This document shows, one piece after another, positions 30,223 through 40,158 of a stretch of DNA of 64,000 bases. The notes beneath the pieces were generated by a model. It was not told the origin of the DNA and did not search any database. It was given only the letters and a program-made list of their open reading frames with translations. The position numbers and the translations under genes were made by a program. Source of the DNA: DSOI01 sp041394885 (GTDB lineage Bacteria > Acidobacteriota > Terriglobia > Bryobacterales > Bryobacteraceae); assembly GCA_041394885.1 (NCBI GenBank), contig JAWKHI010000029.1, positions 21,946-85,945 on the forward strand. Reading direction: 5' to 3'. How positions within the stretch are numbered: position 1 is the stretch's first letter; every line of letters begins with the position of its first letter.

Positions 30223-33200
30223 ATGAGAGCTCGCTTCGGGATCGTACTCGCCATCGTCATCGCCGCCGCCGTACCCTCGTTTGCCCAGACCGCCACGGTC
30301 ACCGGACGTGTCACCGACACCACCGGCGCCATCATTCCTACGGCGAATGTTGTCATTACCAACGTCGCCACCGGCGTCGACCGTACCTCCGGCGTCAACG
30401 AATCCGGCTACTACACCTTCGCTCTGCTCCAACCCGGTCAGTACCAGATCCGGATCGAGTCCACCGGTTTCAAGACTGTTACCCGGTCCGGCCTGGTGTT
30501 TGAAACCGACCAGCGCGCCGAACTCAACTTCACACTCGAGGTGGGGGCCGTGTCCGAACAGATCGAGGTCACCGCGAACGTCGCCCAGTTGAACACCGTC
30601 GAGGCCTCGCGCGGTCAGGTGATCGAAAACCGGCGGATTGTCGAGATGCCCCTGAACGGCCGCAACTACAACCAACTCGCGCTGCTTTCGGCCGGAACGG
30701 TGCAGCCGCTGGCCGGGGCGCGCATGGAGGGCTTCTCCGTGAACGGCATGCGCGTGTCACAGAACAACTTCCAGCTCGACGGCGTGGACAACAACGGTAT
30801 TGAGTTGGCGGGCGCGCAGCGCCGTTCGGAAATGGTCCAGCCCTCCATCGACGCGATTCAGGAGTTTAAGGTCCAGACCAATGCGTATTCAGCCGAATAC
30901 GGCCGCGCGATGGGCGCCGTCGTCAACGTCACCACCAAGAGCGGCACCAACGACATCCATGGCTCGGTCTTCGAGTTCCTGCGCAATGAAAAGCTCGATG
31001 CGCGCAACTTCTTCACGCCCGCCAATGCCGACAAACCGCCGTTCAAGCGCAACCAGTATGGCTTCACCATCGGCGGGCCGGTCTAGATCCCCAAGGTAGT
31101 CGACGGCCGCAACCGCTTCTTCTTTTTCACCGACTGGGAAGGCACCAAGGTCCGCGAGTCTTCCACGATTACCTCGACCCTGCCCACGGTCGGCATGCGT
31201 ACGGGCGACTTCTCGGACCTGCTGGCGCAGCGCAACCGCGCTATCCGGGACCCGCGCACCAACGCTCCGTTCCCCGGGGCGCGTATACCCGCCTCGCGGA
31301 TAGATCCGGTAGCCAACACGCTGGTCAACTTGTATCCTTCGCCTCAGAACGGAAACGTAGGCAACAACTTCGTCAACATCTCGCCCCGCAACCAGGACAT
31401 CAGCCGGTGGGATGTCCGGATCGACACCAACATCACCACCAACGACAACGTCTTCTGGCGTCTGTCCAAGCAGAACCTCGAAAACCCGGTCTCCCTGGCT
31501 CTCCCGCCGCCGGCCTATGGCGGCGGCTTTGATTTCATCACCGAGGGTTACAACACCGGCGCCACCTGGAACCACATATGGTCACCCAACCTGATTCAAT
31601 CGATCCGCGGCGCCTGGAATTTCGCCCTTTTCAAGCGCGACAACCCGGCACAGACCAACGGTGAGTTTCTCAATCGCAAGTACGGCATTCCCGGCGGGAA
31701 TCAGGACATCCCCGGCGGCTTCTCATCGATGGGGATCACCGGCTATCGCGCCCTCGGCATCGGCGGCTTCAACCCTGTCGACCGCGATTCGCAGAACCGG
31801 CAATTCGCCACCGACCTTACCTGGACCCACGGCCGCCACTCCGTGAAGGGTGGAATCAACCTGCTTCGTTCGCAGAATAACATTTACAACATCCGCACCC
31901 AGATCGGCGGCTATAGCTTCAATGCCCGCTATACCACCGACGGCATGGCGGACTTCCTCCTCGGTATGTCCAATCAATACACCTGGAACACGCCGATTCA
32001 AGTGGATCTGCGCATGTGGAACCTCGGCTTTTTCCTCCAGGATGACTACAAGGTGACGCCCAAGCTGACGCTCAACCTGGGCCTGCGCTACGAAGTCGTG
32101 CTCCCATTCGTCGACAAGCGCGACCGCATGGGCATCTTCGATACATACACCGATCCCGCCAACCCGCGTCTCATTTTTGCCGGCGCCGAAGGCAAGGATC
32201 GCTACAACCGCGCCATGTTCCACACCGATAAGAACAACTGGATGCCGCGCGTCGGCTTGGCATACAAGCTCACTGACAAGACCGCGCTCCGTGCCGGATA
32301 CGGTATCTTCTACACTTTCCTCGAGCCGTTCGGCGATGCCGAGTATCTGATCGGGAACCCTCCCAATGCCTATGGCGTCAATATCGCATCCAGCGCCACG
32401 GTTCCGGCGGTGCTGCTGAAGGATGGCCCACTCCCCGGCGCTCTCACACTCGAAAAGGCCGTCGGCCTCACCTTTGTCTCCTACGAACGCCGTGCGGACC
32501 TGGGTTACGCGCAGCAATGGAACTTCAATATCCAACGCGAACTCGGACGCGATTGGCTGTTTGAAACAGGGTACAACGGCTCCCGCGGCGTTCACTTACT
32601 CATGCGCTTCGAGGACAACTTCTCACCCCCCGGCCCAGGTAACATCAACGCCAAGCGTCCGTATCTACGCGCGGAGATTCCAGGGACTGGGATCGTGAGT
32701 TCGCCGCTCGGTCCGGTGCAGGGTTATAAGAACAACGCCAATTCCACCTATCATGGATGGGTTACCAAGATCGAAAAGCGCTTCTCGCAAGGGTTCACCC
32801 TGCTGACTTCCTATGGCTGGACCAAAACGATGGGCGACACCTGCGGCAATGCAGCCGCCGGCAACACCTCCGGGTGCGGTTACCAGGACACGCGCTTCCT
32901 GAACCTTGAAAAGTCCGTCGACAACCAGGACGTCCCGCATCGCTTTGTCCTCAGCGGCATCTACGAACTCCCCTTCGGACGCGGTAAGCAATTCGGCGGA
33001 TCCATGCACCCTGTCGCCAACGCCATCGTCGGCGGGTGGGGCATCGGCTCCATCGTCACTGCTTCGTCCGGGAGGCCCTACAGCCTGACAGTGACCGGCA
33101 ACCCCGCCAACACCGGTTCGATCGGCGTCGTCAATCGGCCGAACGTGGTCGGGGACCCCAACGCCGGCGAGCGCACTCTCGAGCGTGACTTCAACACCGC

Positions 33201-33471
33201 CGCGTTCGTACCGAATGGCCAGTATCAGATCGGAAGTCTCGGCCGCAACACCATGCGCCAGCGATCTCTGTTCGGGTGGGACTTCTCGGCGATGAAGAAT
33301 TTCCGCATCCAGGAGCGATTCACCGCGCAGTTCCGCTTCGAAGCCTTTCAGTTCACCAACACTCCACGCTTCGGCCAGGCCGGCAACGTCGTGGGCGCCA
33401 ACAACTTCGGAAGCATCGCCGGCGCCGATACACCGAGGAACCTGCAGTTCGGCCTGAAGCTGCTCTGGTAG
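30223..33471 (+). pseudogene. Oar-like TonB-dependent outer-membrane protein (twin 2), internal amber codon
   Basis: Same layout as the preceding twin: signal peptide (ending AAAVPSFAQ), regulatory beta domain, plug and barrel ending LQFGLKLLW. The frame is open from 30223 to 33471 except for TAG at 31084-31086. The twin has TAC (Tyr, in GGPIYIPKVVDG) at this place, so one base change explains it; the sequence continues directly as IPKVVDGRNRFFF in the same frame. The full protein would be 1082 residues; as written it stops after 287 residues, in the plug. A restart at ATG 31195 would lack signal and plug. Amber suppression, a recent null allele and a sequence error are all possible. Confidence 0.8.
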
Positions 33472-33541
33472 GGGTCGAAGCGTTCTGGGTCTGCTGGGCC
33501 AAAACAAACCCAGATCGCCCCGGCGTGATACAACAGACCCT

Positions 33542-34843
33542 ATGTCCGACAAGTGGCAGAAATCGCGCGAACTGCTGGCTCGCGCCCGCGGATCCCTGGT
33601 CGGAGGCGTCAGCAGCCCCTTCCGGGCCATGTTTCCGGTCCCCCTCTATTTCGAGGATGGGTGCGGCTCCCGGCTCACCGACGTCGACGGCAATCAATAC
33701 ATAGACTACGCGCTCGCCTGGGGCCCGAACATTCTCGGTTATCGCCACCCGCGCGTCTGCGAGGCTGTCGCGGCGCAGGCCATGGGCGTCCACACCTACG
33801 GGGCGCAACATCGCTTGGAACCCGAAGTGGGTGAGAAGTTCCAACGGACTGTGCCTTGCGCCGAGCGCATCGCCTTCACCTCCAGCGGCAGCGAGGCTGT
33901 TCAGGGCGCGTTCCGGCTCGCTCGTGCTTTCACGAAGCGCAATCTCATCTTGAAATTCGAGGGTCACTATCACGGGTGGTTTGACTCGGTTCTGATTAGC
34001 TACCGCGCGCCCGTGGACGCCATGGGTCCAGCCGGCGCTCCGGTGGCGGCTTCGCAGTCCCGCGGCGCGGTCCCCAACGCCGTCGACAACGTCGTGGTCG
34101 CGCCTTGGAACGATGCCGCTTTCCTCGAGGCTCTTTTTGACGCGCGCGGCAGCGAGATCGCCGCCGTGATCACCGAGCCTGTGCTCGCAAACAGTGGTTG
34201 CCTCATGCCCGAGCCCGGCTACCTCGAAGCCCTCCGCGCGATCACGCGGCGGCACGGCGCCCTTCTGATTTTCGACGAGGTGATTACTGGCTTTCGCATC
34301 GCCCCAGGCGGCGCGCAACAAGCTTTCGGTGTCACGCCGGACCTCGCTACTTTTGGCAAGGCCATGGGCGCCGGAATGACGCTCAGCGCCATCGCCGGCC
34401 GCGCCGACGTGATGGAACAGATGCTCGCCGGCGTGAATTTCGGCGGCACTTTCAACGGCAACCCGATGGCGCTCGCCGCCGCCAACGCCGCCCTCGACGT
34501 GCTTACCGAAGACGACGGAGCGGCGTTGCGGCGCGCGAACTACTTAGGGCGTCAGCTCATGGCCGGAATCGCCGCTGAAGCGCTGCGGCTCGGAATCCCC
34601 ATGCAGGTTCGCGGCTTTGGCGCCGCCTTCTCGCTCCACTTCACCGAGCGGACCGAGCTTCGCCACTATCGGGATACGCTCGAAAACAACAAAGAGCGTC
34701 TTGCCGCCTATGTGCGTGAGATGCTTGACGAGGGCATCTATCTGCTGCCCGACGGCCGGTGCTACGTCTCGGTTGCGCATACCGAGGACGATGTGGCGGA
34801 GACCGTGGCCGCCGTCGGCCGCGTTTTGGCGAGGCTTCCATGA
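33542..34843 (+). CDS. Class III aminotransferase, glutamate-1-semialdehyde aminomutase-like
   Basis: The 433-residue product is a PLP fold-type I enzyme. It has FEDGCGSRLTDVDGNQYIDY, SSGSEAVQGAFRLARAFT, KFEGHYHGWFD, LIFDEVITGFR and the PLP lysine near residue 273 in TFGKAMGAGM; GGTFNGNPMALAAA completes the active site. This set is closest to HemL-type aminomutases. However, the gene sits with a Tat/Sec-type metallohydrolase and a glycoside hydrolase instead of haem genes, so it may act in catabolism of an amino compound and not in haem synthesis. Its stop overlaps the next gene's start by ATGA (34840-34843), indicating translational coupling. Confidence 0.82.
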   Translation: MSDKWQKSRELLARARGSLVGGVSSPFRAMFPVPLYFEDGCGSRLTDVDGNQYIDYALAWGPNILGYRHPRVCEAVAAQAMGVHTYGAQHRLEPEVGEKFQRTVPCAERIAFTSSGSEAVQGAFRLARAFTKRNLILKFEGHYHGWFDSVLISYRAPVDAMGPAGAPVAASQSRGAVPNAVDNVVVAPWNDAAFLEALFDARGSEIAAVITEPVLANSGCLMPEPGYLEALRAITRRHGALLIFDEVITGFRIAPGGAQQAFGVTPDLATFGKAMGAGMTLSAIAGRADVMEQMLAGVNFGGTFNGNPMALAAANAALDVLTEDDGAALRRANYLGRQLMAGIAAEALRLGIPMQVRGFGAAFSLHFTERTELRHYRDTLENNKERLAAYVREMLDEGIYLLPDGRCYVSVAHTEDDVAETVAAVGRVLARLP

Positions 34844-36075
34844 ATACCTACTCGCGCCGCGCCGTCCTGTTTCATTCCGCCCTCGCCGTATCCAGCGCGC
34901 AAGCTATCCGCCCGCGCTATGACATCCTCATCCGCGGCGGCCATGTGATCTGCCCAGGGCAAGGCATTTCCGCCATTCGCGACGTCGCCGTGCTCAACGG
35001 CAAGGTCGCCCGGCTCGCTGAAAACATCCCCGCCTCCGACGCGGCCCACGTGTTGGACGCCAAGGGCTACCTGGTCACGCCCGGCCTCATCGACATTCAC
35101 GTGCATGTCTATGACGGCGTCGCCCCGCTCGGCATCCCCGCCGATCCCAACTGCATCGCTAAGGGCGTAACTACCGTCGTCGACGCCGGTTCCGCCGGAG
35201 CGCACACCTTCCCCGGATTGCGCAAATACGTCATTAACGTCGTCGACACGCGCGTCTACGCGCTCCTCAACATCTCGGTCGTCGGCCAATCCACGCTTTC
35301 CACCGACAATCCGTGGGGCGAACTGATTGACCTTCGGCTTGCCAACGCCAAACTCACCGCCAAGACCATTGAGCAAAACCGCGATACGATCGTCGGCGTC
35401 AAAATCCGGCTCACCGAAAACATCGCCGGACGCCATGACCTCGACGCACTGAAACTTGCGCGCGAAGCCGCCGACGCCGTCCGCCTCCCACTGATGGTCC
35501 ACATCGGAGGATCTTTCTCCACGCTGCCGAAGATTCTGGACCTGCTTCGCAAGGGCGACGTTATCACGCATTCGTTTCGCGGCGGAGCCGGGGGCATCCT
35601 CGACGATCGCGGACGCGTCATGCCGGAGGTGCTGCGGTCGGTTCAAAATGGCGTCAATCTCGATATCGGCCACGGGGCGGGTAGCTTTGCATGGGCGACC
35701 GCCGAAGCCGCCCTGCGGCAGGACTTGCTTCCGGGCACCATTTCGAGCGATGTGCATCAATTTAACGTCCACGGCCCGGTGCTCGATCTTGCCACCACGC
35801 TATCCAAGTTCGTCCATCTGGGAATGAGGCTCGAGGATGTCATCGCCCGGGCCACGGTCAACCCCGCGCGCACCTTTGGTGCACTGAACGGTTTCGGCAG
35901 CCTCCGCGAAGGTTCGGTCGGCGACATCGCCGTCTTCCGCATGATCGAGGGCGACTTTGAACTCTCAGACTCCCTGCGCCAGCGGCGCGTCGTGCATCGC
36001 CGCCTGATGCCGGTAGCCACCATCAAAGCGGGCCGGCTCTATGGCGCGGCCGCGATTCCCGTGGTCACGCTGTGA
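34840..36075 (+). CDS. Amidohydrolase/deacetylase-type metallohydrolase, probably exported
   Basis: The 411-residue product has an RR-containing N-terminal hydrophobic leader (TYSRRAVLFHSALAVSSAQA) and then the amidohydrolase-superfamily fold: DILIRGGHVICPGQG, the metal motif IDIHVHVYDG, GVTTVVDAGSAG, the likely metal-bridging Lys in VGVKIRLTE, LMVHIGG, ITHSFRGGAGG and SSDVHQF. This matches the deacetylase-like metallohydrolase group acting on cyclic amides or N-acyl groups; the substrate is unknown. The ATG at 34840 overlaps the aminotransferase stop, which places it at the leader; an earlier in-frame start would lie inside the upstream gene. Confidence 0.82.
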   Translation: MNTYSRRAVLFHSALAVSSAQAIRPRYDILIRGGHVICPGQGISAIRDVAVLNGKVARLAENIPASDAAHVLDAKGYLVTPGLIDIHVHVYDGVAPLGIPADPNCIAKGVTTVVDAGSAGAHTFPGLRKYVINVVDTRVYALLNISVVGQSTLSTDNPWGELIDLRLANAKLTAKTIEQNRDTIVGVKIRLTENIAGRHDLDALKLAREAADAVRLPLMVHIGGSFSTLPKILDLLRKGDVITHSFRGGAGGILDDRGRVMPEVLRSVQNGVNLDIGHGAGSFAWATAEAALRQDLLPGTISSDVHQFNVHGPVLDLATTLSKFVHLGMRLEDVIARATVNPARTFGALNGFGSLREGSVGDIAVFRMIEGDFELSDSLRQRRVVHRRLMPVATIKAGRLYGAAAIPVVTL

Positions 36076-36102
36076 GCGGCGAATCTACGGAGAATCACGA
36101 TC

Positions 36103-37479
36103 ATGGTCCTCTCTGAATGGGACGCCCCGGGCCGCCGCCTTCACGATCTGCTCACCCGGAGCCGTGTGAGCCGGCGCGCCCTGCCGCTGGGTGCGCTGGC
36201 ATTGGCCGCGCGCGCAGCCCCAGCCGGATATGACCGCTTTGGCGGAGACCGGCGTATCCGGAGCCGCGCCACCGGACTGTTCCGAACCGAACGGATCGGC
36301 GGCCGATGGATGCTCATCAGCCCGGAGGGCCATGGATATGTGGCGCTGGGCTCCAACCACATCGGCAAATATATGGCGGACCCGGCCCAAAGCGGACCCT
36401 TGCTGGAGCGCTTTCGCGGTGACCGGAAGATGGCCGAACAGGCACTGATACGAGCCATCGCCTCGCTTGGCCTCAATGCCGGCGAGGCCTACGATCCGCT
36501 CCTCGGCGGCCTGCGCGGCCGCCTGCCTCGTATCGAAAACGTAGACCTGCCCGGCGGCGTAAAGTTCCGCTACGACATCTTCGATTGGGAATTCCAGCGC
36601 GCCCTCCACCAATCGGTCAAACAGCAGTGCAGCGCTTTCGCCGGCGATCCCTGGGTGATCGGCGCAGCCGCCGTGAATGAGCCGGTTTGGGATTGGAGGC
36701 GTGTCAACTTTTACCGCCAACTCCCCCCCTTGGCCGCCGGGCGCATCCGCTATCACGATTGGCTGGAAAAGAAGCATCCGGGAATCGATAGCCTCAACCG
36801 TGCGTGGGGCACGTCATTCCGTTCGTTCGGTGAACTGCGGACGCTCGACAAACTGCCGCTGATCGAGGGCAGGGCTCCGCACGAGCATGGCGCCGATGAC
36901 GAATTTCTGGGTCTGGCCGCCGACGAGTTGCACGCTCGCCTGAAGGCGGCGGTGAACGCCGGCGCTCCATGGCATCTCTTTTTGGGCGAACGATTCGTCC
37001 TGCGCTTTCCGCCCGATGCGGTGTTGCGCGCCGTCGGCAACCACGTGGATGTGTTCTGTACGCAATCCCTGATTCACCCTCCCCAACGGCCGCCGGAGTG
37101 GCAAATCTTTCAGCCGGAACGCTACCGGTATGAACATGGTGTGACGGGCAAGCCGATGATCATTGTGGATTGGGCCACGCCGTTCAGCCTGGATACCACC
37201 TACTCGCATGAGCGTGGCGTGATCAAGGACGAACGGGCCGCTACCGCTGACGCGGCCGCCTTCGTCGCGGCCGCCTTCGCCGAGCCGTTTCTCGTGGGGT
37301 TGTTTCAGTGCCAGTTGATCGGCAGGCACGGCAATGACCGTCTGTTTCCCGATGGCCGCATGAAGCGGACCTATCTCCGCGACGATGCCACTCCCTGGCC
37401 GTACCGCACCGCGCAAATGGCGAAGGCTAACCGTGCGGCGCTCCGCCGCGTCTATGACAGCGCGGCCGCGGCGCGCTGA
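36103..37479 (+). CDS. Glycoside hydrolase-like TIM-barrel protein (agarase/beta-galactosidase-like)
   Basis: The 458-residue product opens with a segment containing SRRALPLGALALAARAAP, a possible leader. It continues with GLFRTERIGGRWMLISPEGH and GYVALGSNHIGKY, a start often seen in agarase-like GH families. PWVIGAAAVNEPVWDW holds the NEP motif where the acid/base Glu sits in clan GH-A, followed by YHDWLEKKHPGIDSLNRAWG, as in GH42/GH50-type enzymes. A nucleophile Glu is not obvious from the motif alone. It is 27 bases downstream of the metallohydrolase and probably in the same transcript. Substrate unknown; a beta-linked glycan is the best guess. Confidence 0.68.
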   Translation: MVLSEWDAPGRRLHDLLTRSRVSRRALPLGALALAARAAPAGYDRFGGDRRIRSRATGLFRTERIGGRWMLISPEGHGYVALGSNHIGKYMADPAQSGPLLERFRGDRKMAEQALIRAIASLGLNAGEAYDPLLGGLRGRLPRIENVDLPGGVKFRYDIFDWEFQRALHQSVKQQCSAFAGDPWVIGAAAVNEPVWDWRRVNFYRQLPPLAAGRIRYHDWLEKKHPGIDSLNRAWGTSFRSFGELRTLDKLPLIEGRAPHEHGADDEFLGLAADELHARLKAAVNAGAPWHLFLGERFVLRFPPDAVLRAVGNHVDVFCTQSLIHPPQRPPEWQIFQPERYRYEHGVTGKPMIIVDWATPFSLDTTYSHERGVIKDERAATADAAAFVAAAFAEPFLVGLFQCQLIGRHGNDRLFPDGRMKRTYLRDDATPWPYRTAQMAKANRAALRRVYDSAAAAR

Positions 37480-37526
37480 CCTCCCTGCGTTGTCACTCCG
37501 TAACCGCAGGCGCTTACACTGAAACT

Positions 37527-38036
37527 ATGACATTCCTTCGGACCACCGCATCCCTGTTCCTGTTGGCCACCGGGCTTTTGGCCGAATCGGCGGGCGGCAT
37601 CTCCTGGACGGCGCCTTCGGCGTGGAAGAGCCAGGGGGAGCGTCCCATGCGCGCCGCCACCTATATGGTTCCTCCGGCTGCCGGCGATTCCGAGCCCGGT
37701 GAGTGCGCCGTGTTCTACTTCGGCCCGGGCCAAGGCGGTGGTGTGGACGCGAACATCAAACGCTGGCTCGGCCAGTTCAAGGACCCGCCCGCCAATCCGG
37801 CGCCCAAATCGCGGACCGCCAACGGACTCAAACTCACCACCATCGAACACATGGGCACTTATATGGCCGGTGCGCCCATGGCCCCGGTGAAGACGCCCAA
37901 GCCGGGCTATCGCCTCATCGGCACGATCATCGAAGCCCCGCAGGGCAATGTGTTCTTCAAGCTTACCGGACCGGCCAAGACCGTCGCCGCGGCGCAGGCC
38001 GGATTCGAAAAGATGCTCGCCGGAGTCAAGAAATGA
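37527..38036 (+). CDS. Small exported protein of unknown function
   Basis: The 169-residue product has a clear signal peptide (TFLRTTASLFLLATGLLAES) and a single small domain: GGISWTAPSAWKSQGERPMR, AVFYFGPGQGGGVDANIKRW, then TANGLKLTTIEHMGTYM and NVFFKLTGPAKTVAAAQAGF. It looks like a secreted alpha/beta domain of the PsbP/MOG1-like kind, but I cannot name the family. Its stop overlaps the start of the following propeller gene by ATGA (38033-38036), so the two are translationally coupled. Confidence 0.72.
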   Translation: MTFLRTTASLFLLATGLLAESAGGISWTAPSAWKSQGERPMRAATYMVPPAAGDSEPGECAVFYFGPGQGGGVDANIKRWLGQFKDPPANPAPKSRTANGLKLTTIEHMGTYMAGAPMAPVKTPKPGYRLIGTIIEAPQGNVFFKLTGPAKTVAAAQAGFEKMLAGVKK

Positions 38037-39232
38037 AGTACCTTAGTGTCGTCCTCGCACTTTCTTTCACGCTCAGCGCCGCGGATTGGCCCCAGTGGCG
38101 TGGCGTGCACCGTGACGGCAAGTCGGCCGAAACCGGGCTGCTCGCGCAATGGCCGGAAGGCGGACCCAAACTCGTCTGGAAGGCGTCCGGTCTCGGTGAG
38201 GGCTATTCATCCATGTCCATAGCGGGTGGACGCGTCTACACGCTCGGCCAGCGCGGCGACGTTGAGTTCACCGTCGCCCTCGACGCGGCGACGGGCAAGA
38301 AGCTCTGGGAAACCGCCATCGGCGGACCGTATCGGGAGCGCCGCGGTCACGGTCCCCGCGGCGTGCCCACCGTGGAAGGGGACCGTTTGTGGGCCTTGGC
38401 CGCCGACGGCACCCTCGCCTGCCTCAACACCAGGACCGGCGCCAAGCTTTGGACCGTGAGCGCCGTGAATGATTTCGGCGGATCGGTGCCGCATTGGGGC
38501 TACAGCGAATCTCCGTTGATTGACGGGGAGCGCGTGATCTTTAACGCCGGCGGCTCCGGCACGGCCATTGTGGCGCTCAACAAGAACACCGGCAAAGTGA
38601 TCTGGAAGTCGCAGAGCGATAGTGCCGCCTATTCCTCCGCCATCGTCGCCACCGTCGGTCAAACCCGCCAAGTGCTTACCTTCACCTCCAAGGGCGCCAT
38701 CAGCGTCCGCGCCGATAATGGCGAACTGCTCTGGCGGTACGACAATGTCGCAAATCGGACCGCCAACATCGCCACACCGATCTTCCGCGACGGCCAGGTG
38801 TTCTACTCATCGGCGTACGGCACCGGCGCCGCGCCTCTCAAGCTCACTTCCAATGGCGGCGGCGTGAAGGCGGACGAGGTCTATTTCACCCGCGACATGA
38901 TGAACCACTACTCGAGTTCCGTCCTGGTGGGCGACGCGCTCTATGGATTCTCGAACGCGATTCTCACCGCGCTAAAGTTCCAAACCGGAGAGGTGTTGTG
39001 GAAGGACCGCAGCGTCGGGAAAGGTTCGGTGATCTTCGCCGACGGCCGCCTGTATGCTCTCGGCGAAGGAGGAACGGTGGCTCTGATTGAAGCGTCGCCC
39101 ACCGGCTACAAGGAAGTGTCGCGATTCTCATTCGCCAAAAGTGAGTGGCCCGTCTGGGCTCCGCCGGCGATCTCAGACGGAAAGTTGTTCATTCGCGATC
39201 AGGATACTTTGTATTGCCACGCCATCAAGTAG
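38033..39232 (+). CDS. Exported PQQ-like beta-propeller protein
   Basis: The 399-residue product has a signal peptide (KYLSVVLALSFTLSAA) and then repeated propeller blades: DWPQWRGVHRDGKS at the start, and strands of the type VYTLGQRGDVEFTVALDA, LWALAADGTLACLNTRTG, AIVALNKNTGKVIWKSQS and GFSNAILTALKFQTGEVLW. Such PQQ-binding-like repeat proteins are common in Solibacter-type acidobacteria and planctomycetes; many do not bind PQQ and no dehydrogenase motifs are evident. It is the last gene of a forward run that begins at 33542 and is followed by a probable terminator. Confidence 0.85.
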   Translation: MKYLSVVLALSFTLSAADWPQWRGVHRDGKSAETGLLAQWPEGGPKLVWKASGLGEGYSSMSIAGGRVYTLGQRGDVEFTVALDAATGKKLWETAIGGPYRERRGHGPRGVPTVEGDRLWALAADGTLACLNTRTGAKLWTVSAVNDFGGSVPHWGYSESPLIDGERVIFNAGGSGTAIVALNKNTGKVIWKSQSDSAAYSSAIVATVGQTRQVLTFTSKGAISVRADNGELLWRYDNVANRTANIATPIFRDGQVFYSSAYGTGAAPLKLTSNGGGVKADEVYFTRDMMNHYSSSVLVGDALYGFSNAILTALKFQTGEVLWKDRSVGKGSVIFADGRLYALGEGGTVALIEASPTGYKEVSRFSFAKSEWPVWAPPAISDGKLFIRDQDTLYCHAIK

Positions 39233-39308
39233 AAAAACGGAAGGGGCAGCGGCGTTTGCCGTTCGGGCTGAAACCGTGTGGACGCCTTCATTACGCGCTT
39301 ATAGCGCC

Positions 39309-39331
39309 GGTGCTGTTTTGGAGCACCTTTT
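39309..39331 (+). terminator. Probable intrinsic terminator after the PQQ-like gene
   Basis: GGTGCT (39309-39314) and AGCACC (39322-39327) form a 6-base stem with a 7-base loop, followed at once by TTTT (39328-39331). It lies 77 bases after the propeller stop. The remaining bases up to the convergent gene end at 39494 show no gene. Confidence 0.5.
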
Positions 39332-39493
39332 GATCAGGCCGTGCGCCGTTTCAGTCTATCCCGTTCAGTAAACGTCACTGCCCCCGTGCCACTCCGGTGG
39401 CTCGTGAGGTTCCATTTGTACCGAACCTTTCAGCCACAGTGTGCACCTGGGGAGCGCTTATGTCAAGGGTCTTTGGAAGGTTTTTTCGGGCTT

Positions 39494-40135
39494 CTATTTC
39501 GTGACTCCGGACACCTTCAGATTACGGAAACTCCCCATGTCGAAGAAGCTTCCAATCCCGAACTTGCCCGCGCCAAGACTCATATCCACGCCCTGCAGTG
39601 ACGGCGATGTGGCGCCGTCCACCCAAACATCCACGCGGTGCGTGCTGGCGTCGTAAACCAGCTTCACCTTGTGCCAGTCCTCGTGGGTGAACCCAGCCGG
39701 ACCCTGTTCGGAACTGATACGGACGCGGTCACCGCCATACACGTGAAAGATGCCGTTGTGGACCGGCTGCTTACTCGCCGCGTCCACCGAAATGTGCGCG
39801 TAGTTGAAGTGATCGGCATCGCGCCAGGCGTACACGATCATGAGCGAGTTATGCCGATTGCGTAACGCGGCCGGCTCCTGCTTGGCTTCGAATTCCAGCG
39901 TCAATTGGGCGTAGTCCGCCGTTTCGGCCAGTGCGTACTGCGACGGACGTCTGGGTTTGGTCGATGGACGGGGCACCAGCAATTGCAGCGTAGGAACGCC
40001 GTCCACGGATTCGAGCTTCCAGTCGCTCGCCACTGGCAGCCGCCAGCGCAAACCGAACGCATCGATAGAGCCGGACGGCTCGGAAGCGCCCAACAGGAAA
40101 GCGCAGCCCAGGAGAGTGAATGTAAACCGGATCAC
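39494..40135 (-). CDS. Exported concanavalin A-like (LamG/DUF1080-type) beta-sandwich protein
   Basis: The 213-residue product has a signal peptide (IRFTFTLLGCAFLLGASE), possibly a lipoprotein start since LGC is present, and one jelly-roll domain: DWKLESVDGVPTLQLL, YAQLTLEFEAKQE, IVYAWRDADHFNYAHIS, THEDWHKVKLVYDASTHRVDV and GIGSFFDMGSFRNLKVSG. This strand order matches the concanavalin A-like lectin/glucanase fold used to bind or cut glycans. No catalytic pair is clear, so binding is as likely as hydrolysis. It lies just upstream of nothing else on its strand end and follows motB with a 23-base gap. Confidence 0.7.
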   Translation of the reverse strand: MIRFTFTLLGCAFLLGASEPSGSIDAFGLRWRLPVASDWKLESVDGVPTLQLLVPRPSTKPRRPSQYALAETADYAQLTLEFEAKQEPAALRNRHNSLMIVYAWRDADHFNYAHISVDAASKQPVHNGIFHVYGGDRVRISSEQGPAGFTHEDWHKVKLVYDASTHRVDVWVDGATSPSLQGVDMSLGAGKFGIGSFFDMGSFRNLKVSGVTK

Positions 40136-40158
40136 TCCCCCATAATAATCGTCTTGCG

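Larger units (their letters stand above)
26850..33471 (+). repeat. Tandem duplication of an Oar-like receptor gene with its leader
   Basis: Two head-to-tail units, about 26850-30126 and 30179-33471, each contain the GATAAACTTT/TTAATC leader and a receptor gene of the same length. Long protein stretches such as RGQVIENRRIVEMPLNGRNY and QTNAYxAExGRAMGAVVNVT are the same, whereas codons differ often at third positions, so the duplication is not recent. Confidence 0.85.

Noticed and set aside
33485..33513. CTGGGT/ACCCAG hairpin after the second twin receptor
   Set aside because: Long loop, no T tract and weak stem; not enough to call a terminator.
37703..38032. 110-codon N-terminal extension of the PQQ-like protein
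   Set aside because: It lies in another frame of the preceding exported protein; the signal peptide begins at the ATG at 38033, which overlaps that gene's stop.
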